Shown piece after piece: positions 8,330 through 17,690 of a stretch of 64,000 nt of DNA (position 1 is its first letter; the number at the start of each line of letters is the position of its first letter). Origin of the DNA: Enterococcus diestrammenae (GTDB lineage Bacteria; Bacillota; Bacilli; Lactobacillales; Enterococcaceae); contig NZ_MAEI01000002.1 of assembly GCF_009933255.1 (NCBI RefSeq), forward strand, positions 62,001-126,000, in the 5' to 3' direction. The translations under genes and the position numbers were made by a program. The notes beneath the pieces are model-generated. The model ran no database searches. It saw nothing but the letters and a program-made list of their open reading frames with translations, and was not told where the DNA came from.

Positions 8330-9091
8330 ATGACAAATGTGAAAACCCCGTTAGTCTTGCAAAAAATCGGCTATGAGACGGCGGAAAAACCCATTTTAGC
8401 CGATCTTTCGTTAAGCCTAGCTGAAAACCAGATTTATACAGTAATCGGGCCTTCAGGAGCAGGAAAAACCACGCTTTTAAGAATACTTGCAGGGTTGATC
8501 ACTCCAACAACGGGTGAAATGACTTTGGCACAGCAGCCCTATCGTCCTAGTCAGCATCGAATTGCTCTTGTTCCCCAAGATTATGGGTTGCTCCCGTGGC
8601 AAACTGCCCAACAGGCTGTAATCGATGCTGTCAAAACGAGTCGCCAGCAAAAAAAGCTAACGGATGTTGAATTGGCAGAAGTTCGCCAATTATTTAAGGA
8701 TATGGAGTTGGTCAAAGAAAACCAACGCTACCCTAATCAACTCAGCGGTGGGCAAAAGCAACGGGTGGCTATTGCCCGTGCCTTTGCTTGTGAAAGTGAG
8801 TTGTTGTTGATGGACGAGCCTTTTTCTGCTTTGGATGCTTTGACTCGAGAAAAAGCGCAAGCCTTATTTTTAAGCAACTGGCTCAAACGTCCCACCCGCA
8901 CCTTATTTATTACCCACGATGTCACGGAAGCCCTTTTGGTCGGGCACCAGGTCATAGTGATGGAGAAAGAACCGGGGCGCATCAAAGAAATTCTTCCATC
9001 ACCGGTGACCGACAAAAGCCAGTTAGAAGATGATCGAACTTCTCAAGAACCATTCGAAACAGCAGCATATTTGAGGGGGCAATTATCATGA
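8330..9091 (+). CDS. ABC transporter ATP-binding protein (nitrate/sulfonate/taurine type, SsuB/TauB/ThiZ-like)
   Basis: ATPase of a two-gene importer (253 aa). Walker A GPSGAGKTTL (~residue 42), Q-loop VPQDYGLLPW, signature LSGGQKQRVAIARAF (~138) and Walker B LLLMDEPFSALDA (~160) are all present. The sequence resembles the NitT/TauT family that imports small organic acids, sulfonates or pyrimidines. The stop overlaps the permease start by four bases (ATGA). No substrate-binding lipoprotein gene lies on either side, so the substrate cannot be read from context. Confidence 0.88.
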   Translation: MTNVKTPLVLQKIGYETAEKPILADLSLSLAENQIYTVIGPSGAGKTTLLRILAGLITPTTGEMTLAQQPYRPSQHRIALVPQDYGLLPWQTAQQAVIDAVKTSRQQKKLTDVELAEVRQLFKDMELVKENQRYPNQLSGGQKQRVAIARAFACESELLLMDEPFSALDALTREKAQALFLSNWLKRPTRTLFITHDVTEALLVGHQVIVMEKEPGRIKEILPSPVTDKSQLEDDRTSQEPFETAAYLRGQLS

Positions 9092-9840
9092 AAATAAAAC
9101 GCAATTATTGGAGAAGTATTGGTTTTTTAGGCGCTTTGCTTTTTCTTTTAGCTCTTTGGCAACTGGCTAGTCTCATCTTTCAAAAAACCGTATTGCCTAG
9201 TCCAATCACGGTCTTCCAACAGTTACCGTTGCTCTTTGAAAAAAATATGGCGGTCCATCTATTGGCTAGCTTGTACCGGATTTCAGTAGGGATGGGGTTG
9301 GCTGTTCTTTTGGGGTTTCTTTTGGGCTTACTGATGGGGAGTCTTCCTAAATGGCAGAGTTTCTTTTCGCCGCTGGTTTATTTGACCTATCCGATTCCCA
9401 AGATGGCTCTCCTGCCGATTGTTATGCTACTGGGTGGCTTAGGGGATTTGTCTAAGATTATCATGATTATCTTGATTGTCACGCCGCAAGTTCTCGTAGC
9501 GGTACGAGATGCGGTAGCTGAGATCCCTCCCCATTATTATGATGTGTATCGCTGTATAGGAGCAAGTCGGGGACGTTTATTCCGCAAAATTACGCTACCA
9601 GCATGTTTGCCGGCAATTTTTAGCACTTCGCGAGTATCCTTGGGGACTGCGATTTCGATTTTATTTTTTACAGAAAACTACGGAACTGAATTTGGGATGG
9701 GTTATTTCATTATGGATGCCTGGATGCGGATGGACTATCCTGCGATGTATGGCAGTATCTTATTGCTAAGTTTGTTGGGATTGGTGTTGTTCATTCTCTT
9801 AGATTTATTGGCAAACCGGGTGATGCCTTGGCGTCGCTGA
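9088..9840 (+). CDS. ABC transporter permease (NitT/TauT type, BPD_transp_1)
   Basis: Integral membrane component partnering the ATPase just upstream (250 aa). About six membrane segments, with the EAA-type cytoplasmic loop YYDVYRCIGASRGRLFRKIT at ~residues 150-169, where the ATPase docks. Start ATG at 9088 lies inside the 4-base overlap, behind GAGGGGGC. Related families transport sulfonates, taurine or thiamine precursors. The missing binding protein implies one encoded elsewhere, or a degenerate locus. No strong terminator is visible after the stop. Confidence 0.87.
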   Translation: MKIKRNYWRSIGFLGALLFLLALWQLASLIFQKTVLPSPITVFQQLPLLFEKNMAVHLLASLYRISVGMGLAVLLGFLLGLLMGSLPKWQSFFSPLVYLTYPIPKMALLPIVMLLGGLGDLSKIIMIILIVTPQVLVAVRDAVAEIPPHYYDVYRCIGASRGRLFRKITLPACLPAIFSTSRVSLGTAISILFFTENYGTEFGMGYFIMDAWMRMDYPAMYGSILLLSLLGLVLFILLDLLANRVMPWRR

Positions 9841-9892
9841 AGCGTTGATTTGCTAAAAAAGGGTAAGAAGTGACGTTTATTAGTAATAATGG

Positions 9893-9922
9893 TTGACACA
9901 TGAATAACTGTTCATTTACAAT
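9893..9922 (+). promoter_or_regulatory. promoter of the metal-exporting ATPase
   Basis: Consensus TTGACA at 9893-9898, 18-base spacer, TACAAT at 9917-9922. The whole spacer is occupied by the left arm of the operator palindrome. Confidence 0.88.
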
Positions 9923-9944
9923 ACAAATGAACAGTTATTCATGT
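9898..9944. promoter_or_regulatory. ArsR/SmtB-type operator: perfect 20-base inverted repeat
   Basis: Left arm 9898-9917 (ACATGAATAACTGTTCATTT) and right arm 9925-9944 are exact complements around a 7-base centre. Each arm itself contains a TGAA-6-TTCA dyad, as in 12-2-12 sites bound by CzrA/CadC-like zinc or cadmium repressors. The position over the -35/-10 region predicts repression until metal is bound. No ArsR gene is present in the window. Confidence 0.8.
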
Positions 9945-10014
9945 ATTCGTTTTTATGATGCTTTACCATACATGGATGCTTAATCTAGATTTTTAGGGTA
10001 AAGGGGGAATTTCC

Positions 10015-12108
10015 ATGGAAAAAAATTATCAATTAAAAGGCTTGGATTGTGCCAATTGCGCAGCCAAGATTGAGCGGGCCGTCAGCAAAGTCGATGGTGT
10101 CACTGCAGCAAACGTGGATTTCATCAATCAAAAAATGTCCATCAGTTGTCAAAAGGCAGACTTGCCTACCGTTGAAACGCAAGCTTTGGCGATCGTTAAC
10201 AAGTTGGAACCAGATGTAGTAGTCGAGCCGGTGGTGGATCACCCAGAGTCTGGCAAATCAGGACATAGCCATGAGCATTCAGGAGGGGATAATCACAATC
10301 TTTGGCGGATTTTGATTACTGCTATAGCGTTAGTCCTATTGTTATGGCTGGATCCCAGCGGTTGGCTTAGAGTCGTGGCTTATGTAGCTGTTTATCTTTT
10401 TATTGGTGGCGATATCGTCAAACAAGCCATTACCAATATCTTCCATGGCGAAGTTTTTGATGAAAACTTTTTGATGACCGTGGCTACGATTGGGGCGTTA
10501 GGCATCGGCGAATTTCCCGAGGCTGTTGCGGTGATGTTCTTGTATCAAATTGGTGAATATTTCCAAGATTATGCCGTTGACCGTTCCCGCAAAAATATCA
10601 AGGAATTGATGGATGTCCGACCAGACACCGCGCGACTATTGACGGAAAAGGGTGAAAAAGAAGTATCGCCGGCAGCTGTGCCAGTGAATAGTTTGATTGT
10701 TGTTAATCCTGGTGAAAAGGTTCCTCTAGATGGTGTCATTACAGAAGGGACTAGTAGTTTGGATACCTCGGCTTTGACGGGAGAATCGATGCCGCGAGAA
10801 GCCAAAGTAGGGGAGGAAATCCTCAGTGGGATGATCAACCAAGAAGGTCGGTTAGTAATCAAGACGAACCGTAGTTTTGGCCAATCCACTGTGTCCAAAA
10901 TTTTGGAGTTGGTAGAAAATGCCAGTAGCCAAAAAGCCCCCGCAGAAAAATTTATCACCAAATTTGCCCGTTACTATACACCAGCTGTGGTGGCCTTGGC
11001 CGTTTTATTGGTAGTGGTGCCAACGTTATTCTTTGGTGGTGATTTGAAGGAATGGTTGTATCGTGCGTTGACCTTCCTAGTGATTTCATGTCCATGTGCT
11101 TTGGTCATCTCAGTGCCGCTAAGCTTTTTTGCCGGAATCGGTGGTGCCAGTAAATCCGGTATCTTGGTAAAAGGCTCCAATCACTTAGAAACGTTAGCCC
11201 AAGTGGAGACGGTCGTATTTGATAAGACCGGGACTTTGACAGAAGGTAAATTTGCTGTAGAATCAGTCAGTGGCCCTTTCGGTAATGAAAACATCCTGCG
11301 TTATGCGGCCACTTTGGAACAACATTCTACCCATCCAATCGCGCAATCCGTCTTGCGGGCTTTTGGCGATCAGGCCCTTGCTCCAGTAAGTGAACTCAAA
11401 GAAGTCGCTGGGCAGGGGATTGTCGGTGTCATCGATGGCCAGCAGGCTGCCATCGGGAATTTGAAACTGATGACGTCCTTGAACGTAAAGGCACCGGCTA
11501 TCGATGGGGTCGGAACGGCTTTGTATCTAGCTGTGGCTGGGGAGTATGCTGGGGTTTTAGTCATCAATGACCAAATCAAAGCAGATGCTCCAAGTACCAT
11601 CAGCCAGTTGAAAGAAGCGGGCATCAAAGACACGGTGATGTTGACCGGGGACAGTCCTCAAGTCGGTGAAATGGTAGCACAAAAACTTGGCTTGACTAGT
11701 TTCTTTGCTGGTTTGTTACCAGAAGACAAGGTGACTCATTTACAGAACATCATGGCAAAGGCTACGGGTAAAGTCGCTTTTGTTGGCGATGGTATCAATG
11801 ACGCGCCTGTCTTAGTGACCGCCGATCTAGGGGTTGCCATGGGAGGCTTAGGGAGTGATGCCGCCATTGAAGCCAGTGATGTGGTGATCATGAATGACCA
11901 ACCATCAAAACTGGTGCAAGCCATCAAAATCTCTCGAAAAACCTTGAAAATCGTCAAACAAAATATTATTTTCGCCTTAGGAGTGAAAAGTATTGTCTTG
12001 GTATTAGGGGCTTTAGGCTATACCTCGATGGCGATGGCAGTCTTTGCTGACGTCGGTGTGACCTTGTTGGCAGTTTTAAATGCCATGCGTTGTTTGCGAG
12101 TAAAGTAA
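10015..12108 (+). CDS. cadA: heavy-metal P1B-type ATPase (Zn2+/Cd2+/Pb2+ exporter)
   Basis: Exports divalent soft metals using ATP (697 aa, inner membrane). Order: heavy-metal-associated domain with GLDCANCA (residues ~9-16), a histidine-rich linker (HSHEHSGGDNH, ~85), membrane segments, the TGES actuator motif (~255), the transport motif SCPCALVIS (~365, P1B-2 type), phosphorylation site DKTGTLTEG (~406), THPIA (~442) and the GDGINDAPVL hinge (~595). ATG at 10015 follows AAAGGGGGAA. Likely derepressed by metal through the operator at 9898-9944. Exact metal preference is inferred. Confidence 0.94.
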   Translation: MEKNYQLKGLDCANCAAKIERAVSKVDGVTAANVDFINQKMSISCQKADLPTVETQALAIVNKLEPDVVVEPVVDHPESGKSGHSHEHSGGDNHNLWRILITAIALVLLLWLDPSGWLRVVAYVAVYLFIGGDIVKQAITNIFHGEVFDENFLMTVATIGALGIGEFPEAVAVMFLYQIGEYFQDYAVDRSRKNIKELMDVRPDTARLLTEKGEKEVSPAAVPVNSLIVVNPGEKVPLDGVITEGTSSLDTSALTGESMPREAKVGEEILSGMINQEGRLVIKTNRSFGQSTVSKILELVENASSQKAPAEKFITKFARYYTPAVVALAVLLVVVPTLFFGGDLKEWLYRALTFLVISCPCALVISVPLSFFAGIGGASKSGILVKGSNHLETLAQVETVVFDKTGTLTEGKFAVESVSGPFGNENILRYAATLEQHSTHPIAQSVLRAFGDQALAPVSELKEVAGQGIVGVIDGQQAAIGNLKLMTSLNVKAPAIDGVGTALYLAVAGEYAGVLVINDQIKADAPSTISQLKEAGIKDTVMLTGDSPQVGEMVAQKLGLTSFFAGLLPEDKVTHLQNIMAKATGKVAFVGDGINDAPVLVTADLGVAMGGLGSDAAIEASDVVIMNDQPSKLVQAIKISRKTLKIVKQNIIFALGVKSIVLVLGALGYTSMAMAVFADVGVTLLAVLNAMRCLRVK

Positions 12109-12130
12109 GTCGAATCTATTTGTGAAACTA

Positions 12131-12167
12131 AAAAACCGTCGGATCATCAGTTGGTCCGACGGTTTTT
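12131..12167 (+). terminator. terminator of the metal ATPase gene
   Basis: AAAACCGTCGGA pairs with TCCGACGGTTTT across a short loop, ending in a T-run. Confidence 0.92.
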
Positions 12168-12244
12168 AGGTGATTTCAATTTAGTTTTATCCCAGTGAGA
12201 TTAAGAAAAAACTCGAGCTGACTGGTGCTAAACGACCAATAAGA

Positions 12245-12258
12245 TAGGCTGATGCCTA
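12245..12258 (-). terminator. weak hairpin after the 51-aa gene
   Basis: TAGGC-4-GCCTA stem three bases past the stop of the small minus-strand gene. The following minus-strand sequence is only modestly T-rich, so termination here is uncertain. Confidence 0.35.
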
Positions 12259-12260
12259 GT

Positions 12261-12416
12261 TTAGTGGTTTTTCGCACCCCACTTGATGGTGTGTTTTGTA
12301 GGGCGCAGTTTTTTTACATCTACACCTTTTTTGTCCAGATTGACGGTATAGTTTTCTTTTTTCATCATGTAATGCAACCGTTCTGCAGTATCATTGACAA
12401 CATCTTTGAGCTTCAT
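12261..12416 (-). CDS. small basic protein of unknown function (51 aa)
   Basis: A short minus-strand gene starting ATG at 12416 with an excellent GGAGG box 7 bases upstream. The product begins MKLKDVVNDTAERLHYMM and ends TIKWGAKNH: lysine-rich, no membrane segment, no signal peptide, probably a short helix followed by a basic tail. It lies 132 bases downstream of the TetR gene in the same direction and could be co-transcribed with it. I do not recognise the family. The ribosome binding site and clean frame argue it is real. Confidence 0.65.
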   Translation of the reverse strand: MKLKDVVNDTAERLHYMMKKENYTVNLDKKGVDVKKLRPTKHTIKWGAKNH

Positions 12417-12548
12417 CGTAACGCCTCCTTTGGTTGATAAGTACTGACGAATTTTGTCTTTTTGAATGCGCTCATCCAGCTTTAGCTACAAGCTATGAGG
12501 ACACTTTTATCGTAGCGCAACTTATCCAAACAGGCAACTAATACGAAG

Positions 12549-13154
12549 TTACTTCTCAATTTCAAGTCCCAAGACAGTCAAGTGTCCGTTGCCGACCAAT
12601 TTAATAACCAGTTTTGCCAAGTGTTCAGGGGTCATTTCGGAATCTGTCGTCAGCCACCAATGAAGGGTGCCAATAAAGATGGAAGTCATGTACTCGATGA
12701 TAAAATCCATGGGTACTTCAATATCGTTTTCGGTGATTTTCAAGCGATCGAAGATATGGGCATATTGCTCATTGAGGATATCGGCAATCCGTTTCCGTAA
12801 GATTTCCATCGAGGTCCCATCCATAATCGTCAAATAAAACTTGCTGTTTTTTTGGATGTTTTGGTAAATATTGGTCATAAGAAATTCGACTTTTTTGATG
12901 CGGAGACGGTTACCCGTCACTAGATCATCAGGAGATAAGACGGAGGTGAAGGCATCAATGGCTAGATCAAAAATCTTTTCGTATAGATCGTGTTTGTCTT
13001 TGTAGTGGGCGTAAAAAGTTGCTCGATTAATCATCGCTTCATCAGCAATGTCTTGGACGGTGACTTGATCAAAGCCTTTTTCTTCTACTAGATGAATAAA
13101 GGCTTCCACGATCATTTTATTGGTCCGCTTCACCCGCAAATCGGTTTTCTTCAT
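12549..13154 (-). CDS. TetR/AcrR-family transcriptional regulator
   Basis: One-component regulator (201 aa). HTH at residues ~10-55 (TNKMIVEAFIHLVEEKGFDQ, then VQDIADEAMINRATFYAHYK) and a C-terminal TetR_C-like domain of the DhaS/YfiR type. ATG at 13154 has AAAGGG 7 bases upstream; the TTG at 13178 has none. It is divergent from the 1415-aa activase-type gene, with a 177-base shared promoter region containing small dyads, so control of that neighbour is a natural guess but unproven. Confidence 0.85.
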   Translation of the reverse strand: MKKTDLRVKRTNKMIVEAFIHLVEEKGFDQVTVQDIADEAMINRATFYAHYKDKHDLYEKIFDLAIDAFTSVLSPDDLVTGNRLRIKKVEFLMTNIYQNIQKNSKFYLTIMDGTSMEILRKRIADILNEQYAHIFDRLKITENDIEVPMDFIIEYMTSIFIGTLHWWLTTDSEMTPEHLAKLVIKLVGNGHLTVLGLEIEK

Positions 13155-13331
13155 GAAAATCCCTTTCTTATCCAACAAAACTTGTTAATTTGTTGCTTAA
13201 CTCACAAATGATGTTTTATTGTGTATTGTCATTTTTTTCACAACTTATTAAAATAGTCATGAGTATTATATCAAACAGCATGTAAGATATTCAACACACT
13301 GTCAACTAAAAGTTAAGAGGGTCTGAAAAAC

Positions 13332-16300
13332 ATGAAATTTCGTGCGGGAATTGACGTGGGCTCCACCACAGTCAAACTAGTAATAATGGATGAAAAAAAT
13401 CAAGCTGTCTTTGCCAAATATGAACGGCATTTTTCCGACGTTCTGACAGCCACCAAAAAAATCCTCGCGGAAGCCCGTGAGTTGATCGGAGACGCTCCGC
13501 TTGCGATGAATATCACAGGTTCAGGAGGCATGGGACTAGCAGAAGTGTTAGCTATTCCTTTTGTTCAAGAAGTGATTGCTTGTACCCGTACCGTGGAAGA
13601 AGTGATTCCTGAGACGGATGTGGTGATTGAACTTGGCGGGGAAGATGCCAAAATTACCTTTTTCGAAGGTGCTTTGGAACAACGAATGAACGGTAGCTGT
13701 GCAGGGGGGACTGGGGCCTTTATCGACCAGATGGCAGTCTTATTGAAAACGGATGCCAATGGGGTCAATGAGCTAGCAAAAGATTATCAACAATTATATC
13801 CCATCGCGTCTCGTTGTGGTGTTTTTGCCAAAACTGACGTCCAACCCTTGATCAATGAAGGGGCGGCTAAAGAAGATATCGCAGCGAGTATCTTTCAAGC
13901 CGTTGTGAATCAAACCATTGCCGGTCTAGCAGCTGGCCGAAAAATTAAGGGCAATGTCGCTTTCTTGGGCGGTCCTTTATATTTTATGTCGGAATTGCGG
14001 AAACGATTCATTGAAACCTTAAATATCCAACCTGAAAATGTCATCTTTCCTGAAAATCCCCAATTGTTTGTCGCAATGGGAGCAGCTTTTTATGCGGAGG
14101 AGGCTGAAGAAAAGACCTTGTCCCAATTATTGGCTGCCTTGGATTCGGGGGATCAAAGCAAAATGAAACCCAGCGATACCTTGCCCACCTTATTTGCCAA
14201 TGAAACGGAATTAGCTGAATTTCGTGCCCGCCACGCCAAAGCTACCGCGGAAACAGCTGATTTGGCTCAACACAGCGGGGCGGCTTTTCTAGGAATCGAT
14301 GCTGGTTCTACCACGACCAAAGTGATTTTAATCGATGATGCTTGTCGGATTTTATTTTCATATTATGGAAACAATGAAGGACAGCCTCTTGAAACCACGA
14401 TGGCCGTCTTGGAAGATTTGTATTCCCAGATGCCAGAAGCTGTCTATATCGCCAAAGCTGCCATCACCGGTTATGGTGAACAACTGATCAAGAGTGCGTT
14501 GAAAGTCGATATCGGAGAAGTGGAAACGATGGCCCATTACAAAGCGGCTAATCATTTCCAACCTGGTGTAGACTTTATCCTTGATATCGGTGGTCAAGAT
14601 ATGAAAGCCATGACCATTAAAGAGGGCGTCTTGTCTTCTATCCAATTAAATGAAGCTTGCTCTTCCGGTTGTGGTTCCTTTATTGAAACTTTTGCTAAGT
14701 CGTTGAACTACGATGTGAAAAACTTTGCTTTGGAAGCCTGTAAGTCGCAAGCCCCGGTGGATTTGGGTTCCCGTTGTACCGTCTTTATGAATTCAAAAGT
14801 CAAACAAGTCCAAAAAGAAGGGGCAACCGTAGCGGATATTTCGGCGGGCTTGTCCTATTCGGTCATCAAAAATGCTATCTATAAAGTGATTAAGATTCGA
14901 CGTCCGGAAGAACTCGGTGAAAAAATCGTCTGCCAAGGTGGGACTTTCTATAACGAAGCCGTTTTACGGGCCTTTGAAGAAATTACCGGGCGCCATGTCG
15001 TGCGACCTTCTATCGCTGGTTTGATGGGGGCGTATGGCGCTGCGATTATCGCTTTGGAAAACGCTGAAGTCGGTGATGTTAGTACCATTTTGGATGCGGA
15101 AGCTTTGGCTAAGTTTACCGCAGAAAAAGAGTTTACCCATTGCGGCCTTTGTGAAAACAACTGCATGATGACTGTCACGATCTTTTCTGATGGTCGCCAA
15201 TTCACTACCGGGAATCGGTGTGAACGGGGCGCTCGCATCAAGATTGACCGGAGCCAACGCAAAGTCAACTTGGTGGATTACAAATACAAACGTCTCTTCA
15301 AATACCGTCCCTTGAAAGAAAAAGATGCTCCCCGAGGAATCATTGGTATTCCTCGAGTCTTAAATATGTACGAAAACTATCCTTTGTGGCATACCTTCTT
15401 TACGGATCTTGGGTTCCGTGTGCAACTGTCGCCGCGGTCAAATAAGGACTTGTACGAACAAGGGATGGAAACCATTCCTAGTGATACGGCTTGTTATCCG
15501 GCAAAAATCGCTCACGGGCATATCCAAGCCTTGATAAATCAAGACGTACCATTGATTTTCTATCCGGGGGTCGTCTTTGAACGGCAAGAATCGGCCAATG
15601 CGGACAATCACTTTAACTGTCCGATCGTGCAAAGCTACCCGGATGTTATCCGTAACAACGTCGATGATATCCGCGAAGGCAAAGTGGACTATCGTAACCC
15701 ATATATTAACCTGGCAGATGAAGAGTCAGTGGGGCAAGTTTTAGCAGCGACTTTTGCGGATTTAGGCATTGCGGAAGCTGATGTTCGTCAAGCACTGCAT
15801 CATGGTTATGAAGAGTTGGATAAGTTTAAAGCCGATGTCCGTCGCAAAGGGGAAGAAACCCTCGCGATGCTGACAGAAAAAAATCAACGAGGCGTCGTCG
15901 TTTCAGGTCGTCCTTATCATTTGGACCCCGAAATCAACCACGGAATTGCCGATGTCATCACGCAAGAAGGCTTCCACGTGTTGACAGAGGATAGCATTTC
16001 CCACTTGGGGGATGTCGGGAATCTACGAGTGGTGAATCAATGGGTTTACCATTCCCGTTTGTATGCAGCTGCTCGAGTGGTGGCCAAATCCAAAAATTTG
16101 GAATTGGTGCAATTAAACTCCTTTGGCTGTGGCTTAGATGCCGTAACGACAGACCAAGTGGAAGAAATCATGGATCAATACGGCAAAATTTATACCGTCT
16201 TGAAAATCGATGAAGGCTCCAATCTAGGGGCCATTCGCATTCGTCTGCGTTCCCTGAAAGCAGCGGTTAACGAACGGGAAAAGCTGGACTTTGTGCCTAG

Positions 16301-17579
16301 CAAACGTTACGAAGAACCAGAAAAAATCGTCTTCACCAAAGACATGGCGAAACGGCATACTTTGTTGATGCCGATGCTGTCACCGATTCACCAAGAAGGT
16401 TTGGTGGACTTGGCGTTGCAAGCTTCTGGCTATGATGTGGTTTGTTTGCCATCAGAAGACAAGGAAGCCATCAATGTTGGTTTGAAATTCGTGAACAACG
16501 ATGCCTGCTACCCGGCGATTATTTCAATTGGTCAATTAGTGGAAGCTTTGCAAAGTGGCAAGTATGATCTGGAAAATACCAGTGTCATGATGACCCAAAC
16601 CGGTGGTGGCTGTCGGGCGACAAACTACATTCCGCTGTTGCGTAAAGCCTTAAACGATGCTGGCTTCTCCCAAGTACCCGTAGTTTCTGTATCGATGGGG
16701 AACAAAGGGGTAGAACAAAATCCTGGCTTTAAGTTTACTTTACCGATGCTGAAACGGATCGTTGTAGCCTTTTTATACGGGGACTTGTTCGAGCGGGTCG
16801 TCTATCGAACGCGACCTTATGAATTGGAAAAAGGACAGGTGGATGCCTTACACCAAGAATGGCTGACTAAAGTAGCGAAAAATGTCCGCAATGGTTCCTT
16901 GACCCTCTTCAACCGCAACATGAAGAAAATCATTCGCGATTTTGACACGATTACCTTATCAGATGAGGTAAAACCGCGGGTCGGAGTCGTAGGAGAAATC
17001 CTCGTGAAATACTCCCCAACTGCTAACAACGATATCGTGCGTTTGTTGGAAGCAGAAGGAGCGGAAGCGGTGGTCCCTGATATTATCGGGTTTATGAACT
17101 ATTCCTTGTACAACCAAATTTGGAAGTACGAAAACCTTGGTATGGCCAAACGCAGTAAAGTGTTAGCAGAACTGGCCATCAAGATCATCGAAGTGGTGGA
17201 AAAACCGATGGATAAAGCGTTGCGAGCATCATCTCGCTTTGACGGGATTCATTCCATCTATCAGTTGGCCGATGATGCTAGCCAAATCCTCTCCATCGGG
17301 AACCATACCGGAGAAGGGTGGTTCTTGACTGGGGAAATGATCGACCTCTTGAAGACGGGGGTTCACAATATTGTTTGTATGCAACCTTTTGGCTGTTTAC
17401 CTAACCACGTGGTAGGTAAAGGGGTCATCAAAGAGCTGCGGCATCAATATCCAAAATCCAATATTGCTGCCATCGACTATGATCCAGGCGTTTCCTTGGT
17501 CAATCAGTTAAACCGCATCCGGTTGATGATGGCTACTGCCAATAAGACACTGAAAGAAGAACAAGCAGTGAAGGTTTGA
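13332..17579 (+). CDS. acyl-CoA dehydratase activase-related protein (BcrAD/BadFG family, tandem ATPase domains plus DUF2229)
   Basis: Large 1415-aa protein of the 2-hydroxyacyl-CoA dehydratase activase group. Two ASKHA ATPase domains: the first starts AGIDVGSTTVKLVIMD (residue ~5) with iron-sulfur-type cysteines in GSCAGGTGAF and SRCGVFAKTD; the second starts LGIDAGSTTTKVILID (~317) with CSSGCGSF and SRCTVFMNS. After ~600 comes HCGLCENNCMMT (four cysteines), then a dehydratase-like region with conserved cysteines. Families of this kind use ATP to drive low-potential electrons, but no dehydratase subunits or CoA enzymes are nearby. Its role in lactic acid bacteria is unknown to me. Confidence 0.85.
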   Translation: MKFRAGIDVGSTTVKLVIMDEKNQAVFAKYERHFSDVLTATKKILAEARELIGDAPLAMNITGSGGMGLAEVLAIPFVQEVIACTRTVEEVIPETDVVIELGGEDAKITFFEGALEQRMNGSCAGGTGAFIDQMAVLLKTDANGVNELAKDYQQLYPIASRCGVFAKTDVQPLINEGAAKEDIAASIFQAVVNQTIAGLAAGRKIKGNVAFLGGPLYFMSELRKRFIETLNIQPENVIFPENPQLFVAMGAAFYAEEAEEKTLSQLLAALDSGDQSKMKPSDTLPTLFANETELAEFRARHAKATAETADLAQHSGAAFLGIDAGSTTTKVILIDDACRILFSYYGNNEGQPLETTMAVLEDLYSQMPEAVYIAKAAITGYGEQLIKSALKVDIGEVETMAHYKAANHFQPGVDFILDIGGQDMKAMTIKEGVLSSIQLNEACSSGCGSFIETFAKSLNYDVKNFALEACKSQAPVDLGSRCTVFMNSKVKQVQKEGATVADISAGLSYSVIKNAIYKVIKIRRPEELGEKIVCQGGTFYNEAVLRAFEEITGRHVVRPSIAGLMGAYGAAIIALENAEVGDVSTILDAEALAKFTAEKEFTHCGLCENNCMMTVTIFSDGRQFTTGNRCERGARIKIDRSQRKVNLVDYKYKRLFKYRPLKEKDAPRGIIGIPRVLNMYENYPLWHTFFTDLGFRVQLSPRSNKDLYEQGMETIPSDTACYPAKIAHGHIQALINQDVPLIFYPGVVFERQESANADNHFNCPIVQSYPDVIRNNVDDIREGKVDYRNPYINLADEESVGQVLAATFADLGIAEADVRQALHHGYEELDKFKADVRRKGEETLAMLTEKNQRGVVVSGRPYHLDPEINHGIADVITQEGFHVLTEDSISHLGDVGNLRVVNQWVYHSRLYAAARVVAKSKNLELVQLNSFGCGLDAVTTDQVEEIMDQYGKIYTVLKIDEGSNLGAIRIRLRSLKAAVNEREKLDFVPSKRYEEPEKIVFTKDMAKRHTLLMPMLSPIHQEGLVDLALQASGYDVVCLPSEDKEAINVGLKFVNNDACYPAIISIGQLVEALQSGKYDLENTSVMMTQTGGGCRATNYIPLLRKALNDAGFSQVPVVSVSMGNKGVEQNPGFKFTLPMLKRIVVAFLYGDLFERVVYRTRPYELEKGQVDALHQEWLTKVAKNVRNGSLTLFNRNMKKIIRDFDTITLSDEVKPRVGVVGEILVKYSPTANNDIVRLLEAEGAEAVVPDIIGFMNYSLYNQIWKYENLGMAKRSKVLAELAIKIIEVVEKPMDKALRASSRFDGIHSIYQLADDASQILSIGNHTGEGWFLTGEMIDLLKTGVHNIVCMQPFGCLPNHVVGKGVIKELRHQYPKSNIAAIDYDPGVSLVNQLNRIRLMMATANKTLKEEQAVKV

Positions 17580-17628
17580 GGTGTACCAAAACACTTTTCA
17601 ACGAAACAGCAGTTGTTAGCAAAATATC

Positions 17629-17672
17629 AGAAGACCCTTTCGAAGTAGGAAGGGTCTTCTTAGCGGTTTTTT
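17629..17672 (+). terminator. terminator of the activase-type gene
   Basis: AGAAGACCCTT pairs with AAGGGTCTTCT, then TAGCGGTTTTTT. Confidence 0.85.
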
Positions 17673-17690
17673 AAGCTGTTGGGGAAATGT

